Assembly (NCBI RefSeq): GCF_030269485.1
Contig: NZ_BSTL01000042.1
Coordinates: 1 to 57,136 of the forward strand
Length of the DNA: 57,136 nt
Direction: 5' to 3'
Origin: Actinoplanes sp. NBRC 103695
Lineage (GTDB): Bacteria > Actinomycetota > Actinomycetes > Mycobacteriales > Micromonosporaceae
The notes beneath the pieces were generated by a model. The model did not search any database and was not told the origin of the DNA. It saw only the letters and a program-made list of their open reading frames with translations. A program made the translations under genes and the position numbers. Positions 33,927 to 41,580 of the stretch are shown piece after piece; position 1 is the stretch's first letter, and each line of letters begins with the position of its first letter.

Positions 33927-34698
33927 TCTCAGTGGGAAGACGGCTCTGGTCACCGGCTCGACGCAGGGCATCGGCCGGGCGATCGCCGCCGGGCTGGCCG
34001 CCGCGGGCGCCCGGGTCGGCATCAACGGCCGGTCGGCCGAGTCGGTGGAGCGCGCGCTGACGGAGCTGGGCGACGGCGACTTCGTCGGGGTGCCCGCGGA
34101 TGTCGCCACGGAGGCCGGCGCCGCCGCCGTCCGGGAGAGGCTGCCCGTCGTGGATGTGCTGGTCAACAACCTGGGCATCTTCGAGACGAGGCCTGCCCTG
34201 GAGATCAGCGACGACGAGTGGCGGCGCTACTTCGAGGTGAACGTGCTGGCCGCGATCCGGTTGACCCGCGCCTATCTGCCGGGCATGCGGGAGCGGGGCT
34301 GGGGCCGGGTGCAGTACATCGCCAGCGACTCGGCCGTCGTCATCCCGGCCGAGATGATCCATTACGGGATGTCCAAGACGGCCCTGCTGGCCGTGTCGCG
34401 GGGCTTCGCCAAGGAGGCCGCCGGCTCGGGTGTCACGGTCAACAGCGTGATCGCCGGGCCGACGCACACCGGCGGCGTGGAGGACTTCGTCTACTCCCTG
34501 GTCGACAAGGATCTGCCGTGGGACGAGGCACAGCGCGAGTTCATGCGCCTGCACCGGCCGCAGTCGCTGCTCCAGCGCCTGATCGAGCCGGCGGAGATCG
34601 CCAACATGGTCGTCTACCTGGCTTCCCCGCTCGCCTCGGCGACCACCGGCGGGGCGGTCCGGGTCGACGGCGGCTACGTGGACGCGATCCTGCCCTAG
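33916..34698 (+). CDS. Short-chain dehydrogenase/reductase
   Basis: A 260-residue SDR of the classical type. The NAD(P) site is GSTQGIGRAIAAGLAAAGA near the N-terminus, the NNLG motif follows in VLVNNLGIFETRP, and the catalytic Tyr-Lys pair is in MIHYGMSKTALLAVSRG. VNSVIAGPTHTGGVEDF after it is typical of the family, where it shapes the substrate pocket. The substrate is unknown. I chose ATG 33916 because MRLDLSGKTALVTGS is the standard length; ATG 33904 would add four residues. It overlaps cobB by 11 bp, so it is probably co-transcribed with the cobalamin operon, yet no role in B12 synthesis is known for such proteins. Confidence 0.9.
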   Translation: MRLDLSGKTALVTGSTQGIGRAIAAGLAAAGARVGINGRSAESVERALTELGDGDFVGVPADVATEAGAAAVRERLPVVDVLVNNLGIFETRPALEISDDEWRRYFEVNVLAAIRLTRAYLPGMRERGWGRVQYIASDSAVVIPAEMIHYGMSKTALLAVSRGFAKEAAGSGVTVNSVIAGPTHTGGVEDFVYSLVDKDLPWDEAQREFMRLHRPQSLLQRLIEPAEIANMVVYLASPLASATTGGAVRVDGGYVDAILP

Positions 34699-34736
34699 GT
34701 ACGCCCGAATTCGCATTTGATGATCACGCCGCACCC

Positions 34737-34893
34737 CAGGTTCGTAAATGTCGGTGCTGCAAGAGACGAACCTGCCCGAAGCGAGGGGTTCGTAAATCGC
34801 CTTGTGTAACAAGTCGGAATCTTGACGTCCTGTCCAGTCCTGGCACGCTGTCGCTTCGATCGACAAAGGGACTATTAACGAACCTGGTTCGTA
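34737..34893 (+). promoter_or_regulatory. Operator cluster: GGTTCGT / ACGAACC half-sites before the sugar ABC operon
   Basis: Five copies of one 7-bp half-site occur in 157 bp: GGTTCGT at 34739, ACGAACC at 34766, GGTTCGT at 34788, and the perfect palindrome ACGAACC-T-GGTTCGT at 34878-34892. CAGGTTCGT (34737-34745) and ACGAACCTG (34766-34774) form a wider perfect inverted repeat. TATTAA at 34873-34878 could be the -10, with the palindrome directly over the transcription start and 16 bp before the start codon. It looks like the binding array of a dimeric repressor; the regulator gene is not in the window. Confidence 0.75.
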
Positions 34894-34908
34894 GGCAGGG
34901 TGGTCGTA

Positions 34909-36147
34909 GTGAAGGTCCGGAGATATCTCGCCGCCGGATTGGCGTTGGCGCTCGCCCTGACCGCCTGCGGGAACAGCGGTGGCGACGAGAAAGCAACAGG
35001 CGAGCTCGTCTTCGCCAGCTGGCAGTGGCTCGAGCCGGGCCGCGGCGAGCAGCTCTGGAAGGTCGCCGGTGGATACACCGCGACCGATCCCGGGGTGACG
35101 CTGAAGCAGCAGGCCGTGGCCCGCAAGGACTACGAGAGCACGCTCAAGACGCAGATCGGCGCCCGCGGCGGCCCGGACCTGCTGATCATCCCGGACACGT
35201 TCCTGCCCGAGCTCGCCGACGCGGGCGCCCTGGAGCCCCTGGACGGCGTGGTCGACAAGGCGTCCCTCAACGCCACCAACGAGGCCGGCAAGGTGGACGG
35301 CAAGCAGCTCGGCTACGCCTGGGAGATCGTCAACTACGCGCTCTTCTGGAACACCGCGCTGCTCGGCCAGGCCGGGGTGAAGCCGCCGACCGACGTGCCG
35401 AGCCTGATCGCCGCCGCCAAGCAGATCAAGGCCAAGACCGGCAACCCCGGTTTTGCCGTACGCCACCAGATCAACGAGGAGACGCCCTGGTGGATCGACT
35501 TCTCCAACTGGACCTACGGGTTCGGTGGCACCTGGTCCAAGGACGGCAAGCTGAGCATCGACAGCCCGGAGAACGTCGCCGCGGTCACCGCCTTCCGTGA
35601 CATGTACTCCAGCGGCGCGATGGCGGTCGGCGACGACGCGTCCACGTTCCGGTCGAAGTTCAAGGCCGGCAAGGTCGGCATGATGATCGACAACAGCTCC
35701 GCCCTGTCCACGATGGTCGCCGGCAACAAGGTGGTGCCGAGCACCGGTGTCGGGGCGAGCAAGCTGCCGTTCCCGGCGCCGAAGAGCAGCCAGGCGGGCT
35801 TCTTCATCGGCGTCAACAAGTTCGGCAAGAACAAGGCGGCCGCGAAGAAGTGGCTGAGCTGGTACTACGGCGCCGACGTGCAGAAGCAGGCCGCCGGGGC
35901 GCTGGGCGCCAGCGTCCTCGGCACCGACGCCAAGCCGCCGGCCGAGTTCATCACCGCCAACCCGTGGGTGCCGACCTTCCAGGCCCAGGCCGCGACCTCG
36001 GCCGACGCGGTGATCGACGGCTTCGAGACGGACACCCCGAAGATCCGCCACCTGGTGCTGGCCGAGGTGGAGAAGGTCCTGGTCGACGGCGAGGACCCGG
36101 CCGCGGCCCTGGCCCGCGCCCAGCAGGAGGCGGAGAAGCTGAAGTGA
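34909..36147 (+). CDS. ABC transporter sugar-binding lipoprotein (CUT1 type)
   Basis: A 412-residue extracellular solute-binding protein of family 1. GTG 34909 was chosen because GGCAGGGTGG lies 6 nt upstream and the resulting signal peptide, MKVRRYLAAGLALALALTAC, is ideal: the lipobox LTAC gives lipidated C20. The mature protein has the family-1 pattern, ELVFASWQWLEPGRGEQL and later LLIIPDTFLPELADAGALEPLDG, with PWWIDFSNWTYGFGGTW as sugar-contact aromatics. It delivers an oligosaccharide or polyol to the permeases encoded next, which overlap by 4 bp. The substrate cannot be read from sequence. Upstream lies the operator cluster. Confidence 0.94.
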   Translation: MKVRRYLAAGLALALALTACGNSGGDEKATGELVFASWQWLEPGRGEQLWKVAGGYTATDPGVTLKQQAVARKDYESTLKTQIGARGGPDLLIIPDTFLPELADAGALEPLDGVVDKASLNATNEAGKVDGKQLGYAWEIVNYALFWNTALLGQAGVKPPTDVPSLIAAAKQIKAKTGNPGFAVRHQINEETPWWIDFSNWTYGFGGTWSKDGKLSIDSPENVAAVTAFRDMYSSGAMAVGDDASTFRSKFKAGKVGMMIDNSSALSTMVAGNKVVPSTGVGASKLPFPAPKSSQAGFFIGVNKFGKNKAAAKKWLSWYYGADVQKQAAGALGASVLGTDAKPPAEFITANPWVPTFQAQAATSADAVIDGFETDTPKIRHLVLAEVEKVLVDGEDPAAALARAQQEAEKLK

Positions 36148-37016
36148 GGGCCGAACGTCTCGCGCCTTATGTCTTCGCCTCCGCGGCCGCGCTCTACCTG
36201 CTCGCCTTCGCGGCCGGGCCGCTGCTGGACGGGGTGTGGCTGTCCTTCACCGACACCAAGCTGCTCGACCCGACCGGCGGCGAGTGGATCGGCACGGACA
36301 ACTACACCGACCTGTTCGCCGACTCACGATTCGCCGGGACGCTCGGCGTCACGCTGATCTACGCCCTTTCCACGGTCGTCGGGGCGTTGCTGGTCGGCAC
36401 GTTCGGCGCGGTCCTGCTGGACAAGGCGTTCCGCGGGCGTACGGCGTTGCGGGCGCTGCTCACCCTGCCGTGGGCGGCGCCGACCGTCGCGGTGACGCTG
36501 ATCTTCGTGTGGATCTTCAACAACGACAACGGCGTGCTCAACCACGCGTCCGAGGCCGCCGGGCTGGGACGGCACGGCTGGCTGACCGCGTACGCGCTGG
36601 CCACCGTCACGGCCGTCTCGGTGTGGAAGGTGTTCCCGTTCGTGCTGCTGGTCGTGCTGGCCGCGCTCCAGTCCGTACCCAAGGATCTGGTGGAGTCGGC
36701 GCGGATCGACGGCGCCGGACCGGCGCGGGTCTTCCGGAGCGTCACGTGGCCGTTCCTGGTGCCGACGCTGCGGGTGGTCGCGTTGCTGATGACCATCTGG
36801 TCCTTCCGGCGCTTCGAGATCATCTGGCTGCTCACCCAGGGCGGCCCGGTGGACCGCACGACCACGCTGGTGATCGACGTCTACCGGCAGGCGTTCCTGG
36901 ACTCCGACCTCGGGCGCTCGGCGGCCACCGGCGCGGTCGGGCTGGTGCTCTCCGCGATCGCCACCGTCGCGTACGCGCTGACCGAACGGCACTCGACCGC
37001 AAAGGACCTGGCGTGA
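36144..37016 (+). CDS. ABC sugar transporter permease, MalF type
   Basis: A 290-residue inner-membrane permease. GTG 36144 overlaps the binding-protein stop as GTGA. Six hydrophobic segments are visible, beginning with YVFASAAALYLLAFAAGPLL. The cytoplasmic EAA loop reads VPKDLVESARIDGAGPARVFRSVTWP, the contact site for the ATPase (key residues ESARIDGAG). It pairs with the MalG-type subunit that follows with a 4-bp overlap. No ATPase gene accompanies the set; actinomycetes typically share one MsiK-type ATPase among such importers. Confidence 0.94.
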   Translation: MRAERLAPYVFASAAALYLLAFAAGPLLDGVWLSFTDTKLLDPTGGEWIGTDNYTDLFADSRFAGTLGVTLIYALSTVVGALLVGTFGAVLLDKAFRGRTALRALLTLPWAAPTVAVTLIFVWIFNNDNGVLNHASEAAGLGRHGWLTAYALATVTAVSVWKVFPFVLLVVLAALQSVPKDLVESARIDGAGPARVFRSVTWPFLVPTLRVVALLMTIWSFRRFEIIWLLTQGGPVDRTTTLVIDVYRQAFLDSDLGRSAATGAVGLVLSAIATVAYALTERHSTAKDLA

Positions 37017-37825
37017 AGCTCCGTTTCATCGCCCTCGCGGCTCTCGCGGCCGTGGCGGGCTTCCCGCTCTACTGGATGCTGGTCACCGCCACGCGCGGCC
37101 AGGACGAGCTGTTCGGCGGCGACGTGCACTGGCTGCCGGACGTCACGAGGCTCGGTCAGGTGTTCACCGCGGCGGTCGACGGCGCCCCGATGCTGCGCTG
37201 GCTGACCAACAGCGCCTTCGTCGCGGCCGGGACGACCGTGCTCAGCCTCGCGCTCGCCGTGCTGGCCGCGTACGCCCTCTCCCGCTTCTCCTTCCGCGGC
37301 CGTGGCGTCTTCGGCTTCGCGCTGTTCGCCACCCAGATGCTGCCGGAGGCGCTGGTCGTCGTCCCGCTCTACGCGATCTTCCTGACCCTCGGTCTGCTGA
37401 ACAACCTGTGGGGCCTGGTGCTGGGCAACACGGCGTTCGCCATGCCGGTGGCGGTCTGGATCATCAAGACCGCGATGGACGGCGTGCCCCGCGAGATCGA
37501 GGAGGCCGCCGCGCTCGACGGCTGTTCCCGGTACGCGATGCTGCGCCGGATCGTGCTCCCGCTGACCGCGCCGTCCCTGGCGGCCGCGGCCGTCCTGGCG
37601 TTCTTCGACAGCTGGAACGAGTTCCTGCTGGCCAACACGTTCATGGTCGACGAGGAGAAGTGGCCGGCGTCCAAGGGCCTGGCGTCGTTCGTGGGCGAGT
37701 TCGTCACTCCGCTGCCGACGGTCATGTCCGCCGCCGTGCTCTTCACCGTCCCCGCGGTCGTCTTCTTCCTGCTGGTCCAGCGTCACATCGTCGCCGGCCT
37801 CACCGCCGGAGCCGTCAAGGGCTAG
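37013..37825 (+). CDS. ABC sugar transporter permease, MalG type
   Basis: A 270-residue permease, read from GTG 37013, which overlaps the stop of the MalF-type gene. It has the MalG-style N-terminus (LRFIALAALAAVAGFPLYWM), six hydrophobic segments and the EAA loop VPREIEEAAALDGCSRYAMLRRIVLP (core EEAAALDG). SWNEFLLANTFM near the C-terminus is typical of carbohydrate permeases of the CUT1 class. It ends the operon; the gene to the right is convergent, with 113 bp between stops. The substrate is unknown. Confidence 0.94.
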   Translation: MKLRFIALAALAAVAGFPLYWMLVTATRGQDELFGGDVHWLPDVTRLGQVFTAAVDGAPMLRWLTNSAFVAAGTTVLSLALAVLAAYALSRFSFRGRGVFGFALFATQMLPEALVVVPLYAIFLTLGLLNNLWGLVLGNTAFAMPVAVWIIKTAMDGVPREIEEAAALDGCSRYAMLRRIVLPLTAPSLAAAAVLAFFDSWNEFLLANTFMVDEEKWPASKGLASFVGEFVTPLPTVMSAAVLFTVPAVVFFLLVQRHIVAGLTAGAVKG

Positions 37826-37938
37826 ATCAAAACCGTTTCGAGGTACGCGCGACGCCGAGCCGGCGTGGCGCACACGCGGGCCGGGCGGTGGGTCACCCTC
37901 CCTGCCCACGTTCCGGGTTGTCCCGGTCCTGTGAAGTT

Positions 37939-39411
37939 TCAGACGGGCCACTCGTGCACGGGAGTGTTCTGGTGCATGAGCGGTAGGTACCGGTGCAGCA
38001 TCTCGTGCAGGGCCTCCTGCCGGGACAGGCCGTCGGACTCCAGCGCGTGCAGCGTCCCGACCTGCCAGGTGGCGCCGTTGCGGTGGGTCAGGCAGCGCTG
38101 CTCTATGATGCCGAGCAGCCTGTCCCGTTCCCCGGCCGAGACGCCCCAGCGGTCCAGGCCCTCGCGGGCCATCGGCAGCAGCCGGCGCAACACGAGCTCG
38201 GTCACCGGCACGTAGCCCAGGCCGGGCCAGAACACCGAGGCGTCGATGCCGTGCCGGGCGCCGGCGTGGAAGTTCTCCTCCGCGGCGCTGAACGACATCT
38301 GGGTCCACACCGGGCGTTCCGCCTCGGCGAGCGTGCGGATCAGGCCGTAGTAGAACGCCGCGTTCGCGATCGTGTCGACCACCGTCGGCCCGGCCGGCAG
38401 CACCCTGTTCTCCACGCGCAGATGTGGCCGCCCCTTGACCACGGCGTAGATCGGCCTGTTCCAGCGATACACGGTGCCGTTGTGCAGTCGCAGCTCACTG
38501 AGCGCCGGGGTGTCGCCGCGTTCCAGGGTGTCGGCCGGGTCCTCGTCGTCGCAGATCGGCAGCAATGCGGGGAAGTAGCGGACATTCTCCTCGAAGAGAT
38601 CGAACACCGACGTGATCCAGCGCTCGCCGAACCAGACGCGAGGTCGTACCCCCTGGGCCCTGATCTCCTCCGGCCGGGTGTCGGTCGCCTGCTCGAACAG
38701 CGGGATCCGGGTCTCGCGCCACAGCTCGCGGCCGAACAGCAGCGGCGAGTTCGCCCCGAGAGCCACCTGCACGCCGGCGATGACCTGGGCGGCGTTCCAG
38801 TAGGCGGCGAACTGCTCGGGACTGACCTGCAGGTGGAACTGGGTGCTGGTGCACGCCGACTCGGGCGCGATGGTGTCCGTGGTGACCGACAGCCGGTCCA
38901 CGCCGTCGATCCGGATGTCCAGGTCCTCGCCGCGGGCCGCGAAGATCTGCTCGTTCAGCAGCTTGTACCGGGGGTTGGCGGAGAGCGCGTCGGCGGTCAT
39001 GTGCTCGCGGCGCAGGGTCGGCAGGATCCCGATCATCACCATGTGCGCGCCGACCGAGCGGGCGTGCTCCTCGGCGTTGTTCAGGCTGGCCCGCAGCGTT
39101 CGCTCCAGGTCGGCGTTCTCCGCACCGGCGAGCCGGCGCGGCGGCACGTTGATCTCGACGTTGAACTGGCCCAGCTCGGTCTGGAAGTCCGGGTCGGCGA
39201 TCGCCCCGAGCACCTCGGCGTTGCGCATCGCCGGGTCGGCCTTCGCGTCGATCAGGTTGAGCTCGATCTCCATGCCGGTCAGCGGGCGCTCGAACTCGAA
39301 CCGCGACTCCCGCAGCATCGAGGCGAACACGTCCAGGCTGCGCCGGATCTTGTGCCGGTACTGCGCCCGGTCCTCCCGGGTGAAGACCCGCTGATCGACC
39401 TCTTCGCCCAC
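37939..39411 (-). CDS. Glutamate-cysteine ligase family (GCS2) protein
   Basis: A 490-residue member of the carboxylate-amine ligase family (GCS2). GTG 39411 is preferred over the longer frame because GAGAGGTGG lies 8-10 nt upstream and MGEEVDQRVFTREDRAQYR is the usual beginning. Characteristic elements: LTGMEIELNLIDAKADPAM (the ExE metal-binding segment), GQFNVEINVPPR, ESACTSTQFHLQVSP and FSAAEENFHAGARHGIDASVFWP (as EENFHAGARHG). Family members join glutamate to an amino group. Actinomycetes make mycothiol rather than glutathione, so the natural substrate may not be cysteine. It is divergent from the SGNH hydrolase and convergent with the ABC operon. Confidence 0.9.
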   Translation of the reverse strand: MGEEVDQRVFTREDRAQYRHKIRRSLDVFASMLRESRFEFERPLTGMEIELNLIDAKADPAMRNAEVLGAIADPDFQTELGQFNVEINVPPRRLAGAENADLERTLRASLNNAEEHARSVGAHMVMIGILPTLRREHMTADALSANPRYKLLNEQIFAARGEDLDIRIDGVDRLSVTTDTIAPESACTSTQFHLQVSPEQFAAYWNAAQVIAGVQVALGANSPLLFGRELWRETRIPLFEQATDTRPEEIRAQGVRPRVWFGERWITSVFDLFEENVRYFPALLPICDDEDPADTLERGDTPALSELRLHNGTVYRWNRPIYAVVKGRPHLRVENRVLPAGPTVVDTIANAAFYYGLIRTLAEAERPVWTQMSFSAAEENFHAGARHGIDASVFWPGLGYVPVTELVLRRLLPMAREGLDRWGVSAGERDRLLGIIEQRCLTHRNGATWQVGTLHALESDGLSRQEALHEMLHRYLPLMHQNTPVHEWPV

Positions 39412-39506
39412 GGGGGACCACCTCTCTGCCTCGCACTCATCAAACAACGCCGGTACCGCGGGCGCCACCTTTACAAACCCGAAGGTAGGCATCGAAACTC
39501 GTCACT

Positions 39507-40742
39507 ATGCGCTTCCTAGCCGCGGCTGCGGCCCTCTCCGTCCTCGCTCTACCTACCCCGGCATCGGCCGCTTCTACCTGGACCACCGCCTGGGCCACCG
39601 CTCCGGCCGCGGCGGTCGGCGGCGTCCAGCAGGGGTACGTCGGCTTCACCATCCGGAACGTCGTCCACACCACCGCGGGCGGCAACAAGGTCCGGATCCA
39701 CCTGTCCAACCGCTACGGCACCAGACCGGTGCTGTTCGGCCACGTCACCGTCGCGGTCTCCGCGCACGCGGGCGGGCGGCGCGACGGGAGCATCGACCAG
39801 AGCGACGGCTCGGCGGTGGCCGGCACCCTGCGCGACGTGCTGTTCAGCGGCCGCCGGGAATTCACCGTCCCGGCCGGCGCCGACGCCGTCAGCGACCCGG
39901 TGACCCTGCGCGTGGCGGCCGACCGCGACCTGCTGGTCAGCGTCTGGACGCCCGAGCCCTCCGGCACGGTCACCTACCACCCGGCGGCGATGCAGGACTC
40001 GGTGTTCAGCCGCGGCCCCGCCGACCACGCCGCCGACACCTCGGCCACCGCGTTCGGCGAACGCACCCAGGTCTGGCACTACGTCAGCGGCGTCGACGTG
40101 GTCGGCGGCCCCGGCACCGTGGTCGCGCTCGGCGACTCGATCACCGACGGCGTCACCTCCACCTTCAACGCCAACCGGCGCTGGACCGACTACCTGGCCG
40201 CGCGGCTGGCGAGTTCGGCGCAGCCCGACTACGGCATCGCCAACTCCGGCATCAGCGGCAACCGCGTGCTGCTCGACTGCGGCTACCCGAACTACACGAT
40301 CTACCAGTCGTGCGGCGAGAGCGCGCAGACCCGGCTGCCGCAGGACGTCCTGGAGCGCGCCGGCGTGCGCACCGTGATCCTCTTCGAGGGGGTCAACGAC
40401 ATCCAGCAGGACCCGCACCAGACCGACCCCGAGCAGATCATCGCCGGCCTGGCCCAGATCACCGCGCAGGCGCGGGCGCGCGGCCTCAAGGTGGTCGGCG
40501 CGACCATCATGCCGTTCCGCGGCTGGTACACGTGGTCGCCGGAACTGGAGGCCACCCGGGTGGCGGTCAACACGTGGATCCGCACCGAGTTCGGCGCCAA
40601 CCTGGCCGACTTCGACGCGGCCACCCGCGACCCGTCCGACCCGGCGCGGATCCTGCCCGCCTTCGACAGCGGCGACCACCTGCACCCCAACGACGCGGGC
40701 GACCTGGCGATGGCCCGCGTCGTCCCGCTCGGGAGGCTGTAG
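39507..40742 (+). CDS. Secreted SGNH/GDSL hydrolase
   Basis: A 411-residue exported esterase/lipase-like protein. The signal peptide (about 1-22) is MRFLAAAAALSVLALPTPASA. Residues 25-200 form a beta-rich N-terminal domain with VGFTIRNVVHTTAGGNKVRIHLSN (parts: IRNVVHTTAGGNKVRIHLSN). The hydrolase domain has block I ALGDSITDG with nucleophile S211, block II NSGISGNRV, block III GVNDIQ and block V DHLHPNDAG with the Asp-His pair. Such enzymes deacylate esters or carbohydrates outside the cell. Its stop is directly followed by the stop of the convergent membrane protein. Confidence 0.93.
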   Translation: MRFLAAAAALSVLALPTPASAASTWTTAWATAPAAAVGGVQQGYVGFTIRNVVHTTAGGNKVRIHLSNRYGTRPVLFGHVTVAVSAHAGGRRDGSIDQSDGSAVAGTLRDVLFSGRREFTVPAGADAVSDPVTLRVAADRDLLVSVWTPEPSGTVTYHPAAMQDSVFSRGPADHAADTSATAFGERTQVWHYVSGVDVVGGPGTVVALGDSITDGVTSTFNANRRWTDYLAARLASSAQPDYGIANSGISGNRVLLDCGYPNYTIYQSCGESAQTRLPQDVLERAGVRTVILFEGVNDIQQDPHQTDPEQIIAGLAQITAQARARGLKVVGATIMPFRGWYTWSPELEATRVAVNTWIRTEFGANLADFDAATRDPSDPARILPAFDSGDHLHPNDAGDLAMARVVPLGRL

Positions 40743-41267
40743 CTACCTGATGATCCAGGCCGTGGTCGCCACGATCGCCACCGTCAGCCCGAGCGCGGCC
40801 TGGATCAGCAACGCCGGACCGATGTGCGACCACATGGTGGGTACCCGCGGCGTCAGCGGCTGCATCGTGGTCAGATTGAGCACGCTCGTCAGGCGTACCG
40901 GAAGGGTGGGGTCGTCCTGGGGCTGGGTCCGCAGCTGGACCAGATCACCGCGGTGCAGCGCCGACATCGCCAGGTGCCCGTGCATCTCGACCTCGTAGCG
41001 CTGGCCCAGATCGTCCTTCAGCATGACCGGCGTGACCAGGAACTCCGGACCCTTCTTGAGGTCCTTGAGCGTCCGGTGCACGCCCTTGAGCCGGATCAGC
41101 GCGCCGATCAGCCGGGCGACGGTGGCGGCGACGAAGACCGCCAGCACGAGTGGCTGTCCCACCTTGATCTCGCGGGTGTAGGCGGCGCCGAAGCCGACGA
41201 AGCGGCCGGTGATGACGGGACCGGCGTGCCGGAGGATCTGCTCGCGGTACAGCTCGGTGTCGTCCAT
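40743..41267 (-). CDS. Uncharacterised membrane protein
   Basis: A 174-residue protein. ATG 41267 is fixed by GGAGGTGATCCCC immediately upstream; a longer frame would start 9 codons earlier inside that signal. Two hydrophobic spans are seen: about 41-58 (PLVLAVFVAATVARLIGALI) and 150-172 at the C-terminal end (GPALLIQAALGLTVAIVATT). Between them LKGVHRTLKDLKKGPEFLVTP and EMHGHLAMSALHRGDLVQLRTQ suggest a folded beta domain with conserved His and Gly, exposed on one side of the membrane. I do not recognise the family. The gene stands alone, convergent with the SGNH hydrolase. Confidence 0.75.
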   Translation of the reverse strand: MDDTELYREQILRHAGPVITGRFVGFGAAYTREIKVGQPLVLAVFVAATVARLIGALIRLKGVHRTLKDLKKGPEFLVTPVMLKDDLGQRYEVEMHGHLAMSALHRGDLVQLRTQPQDDPTLPVRLTSVLNLTTMQPLTPRVPTMWSHIGPALLIQAALGLTVAIVATTAWIIR

Positions 41268-41580
41268 GGGGATCACCTCCTGGGTGTTCCCCAATCGTAC
41301 GGAGAGTCACGATTTAATCGCAGTGAGTGAATGACCCCTTCACTTCGTGAAAACCGTTGATGGGGTACGCGCACAGCGGAGTCCCGCCCTCCGGGCCCCG
41401 CCGCCGTCGCCGGTCACGCTCCGCGCGCCCTCCGCCGGGTTGTTCCCACGTGGTTGCGCCTGCCGGTGCCCGTGGTGTCCGCCGTGCGGCTGAGGATTGC
41501 CGGAAACGGGCACGCGCACTCTCCCGAGGCGGTGAACTTGACCTCGACCTGCGCGCGGCCTACTACGGGGGACTGAAGGC
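41268..41580. other. 313-bp divergent intergenic region
   Basis: It holds the promoters of the membrane protein (left) and the giant repeat protein (right). A 13-bp palindrome, TTCAC-TTC-GTGAA, lies at 41339-41351 and could be an operator. The minus-strand stretch 41295-41320 is A+T-richer and probably holds the left promoter. GGGGGA stands 9 nt before the ATG at 41581. No RNA gene or convincing small ORF was seen. Confidence 0.5.

Noticed and set aside
37939..39492. Longer start for the GCS2 gene at 39492
   Set aside because: The extra 27 residues overlap the probable promoter and lack a ribosome binding site, whereas GTG 39411 has one.
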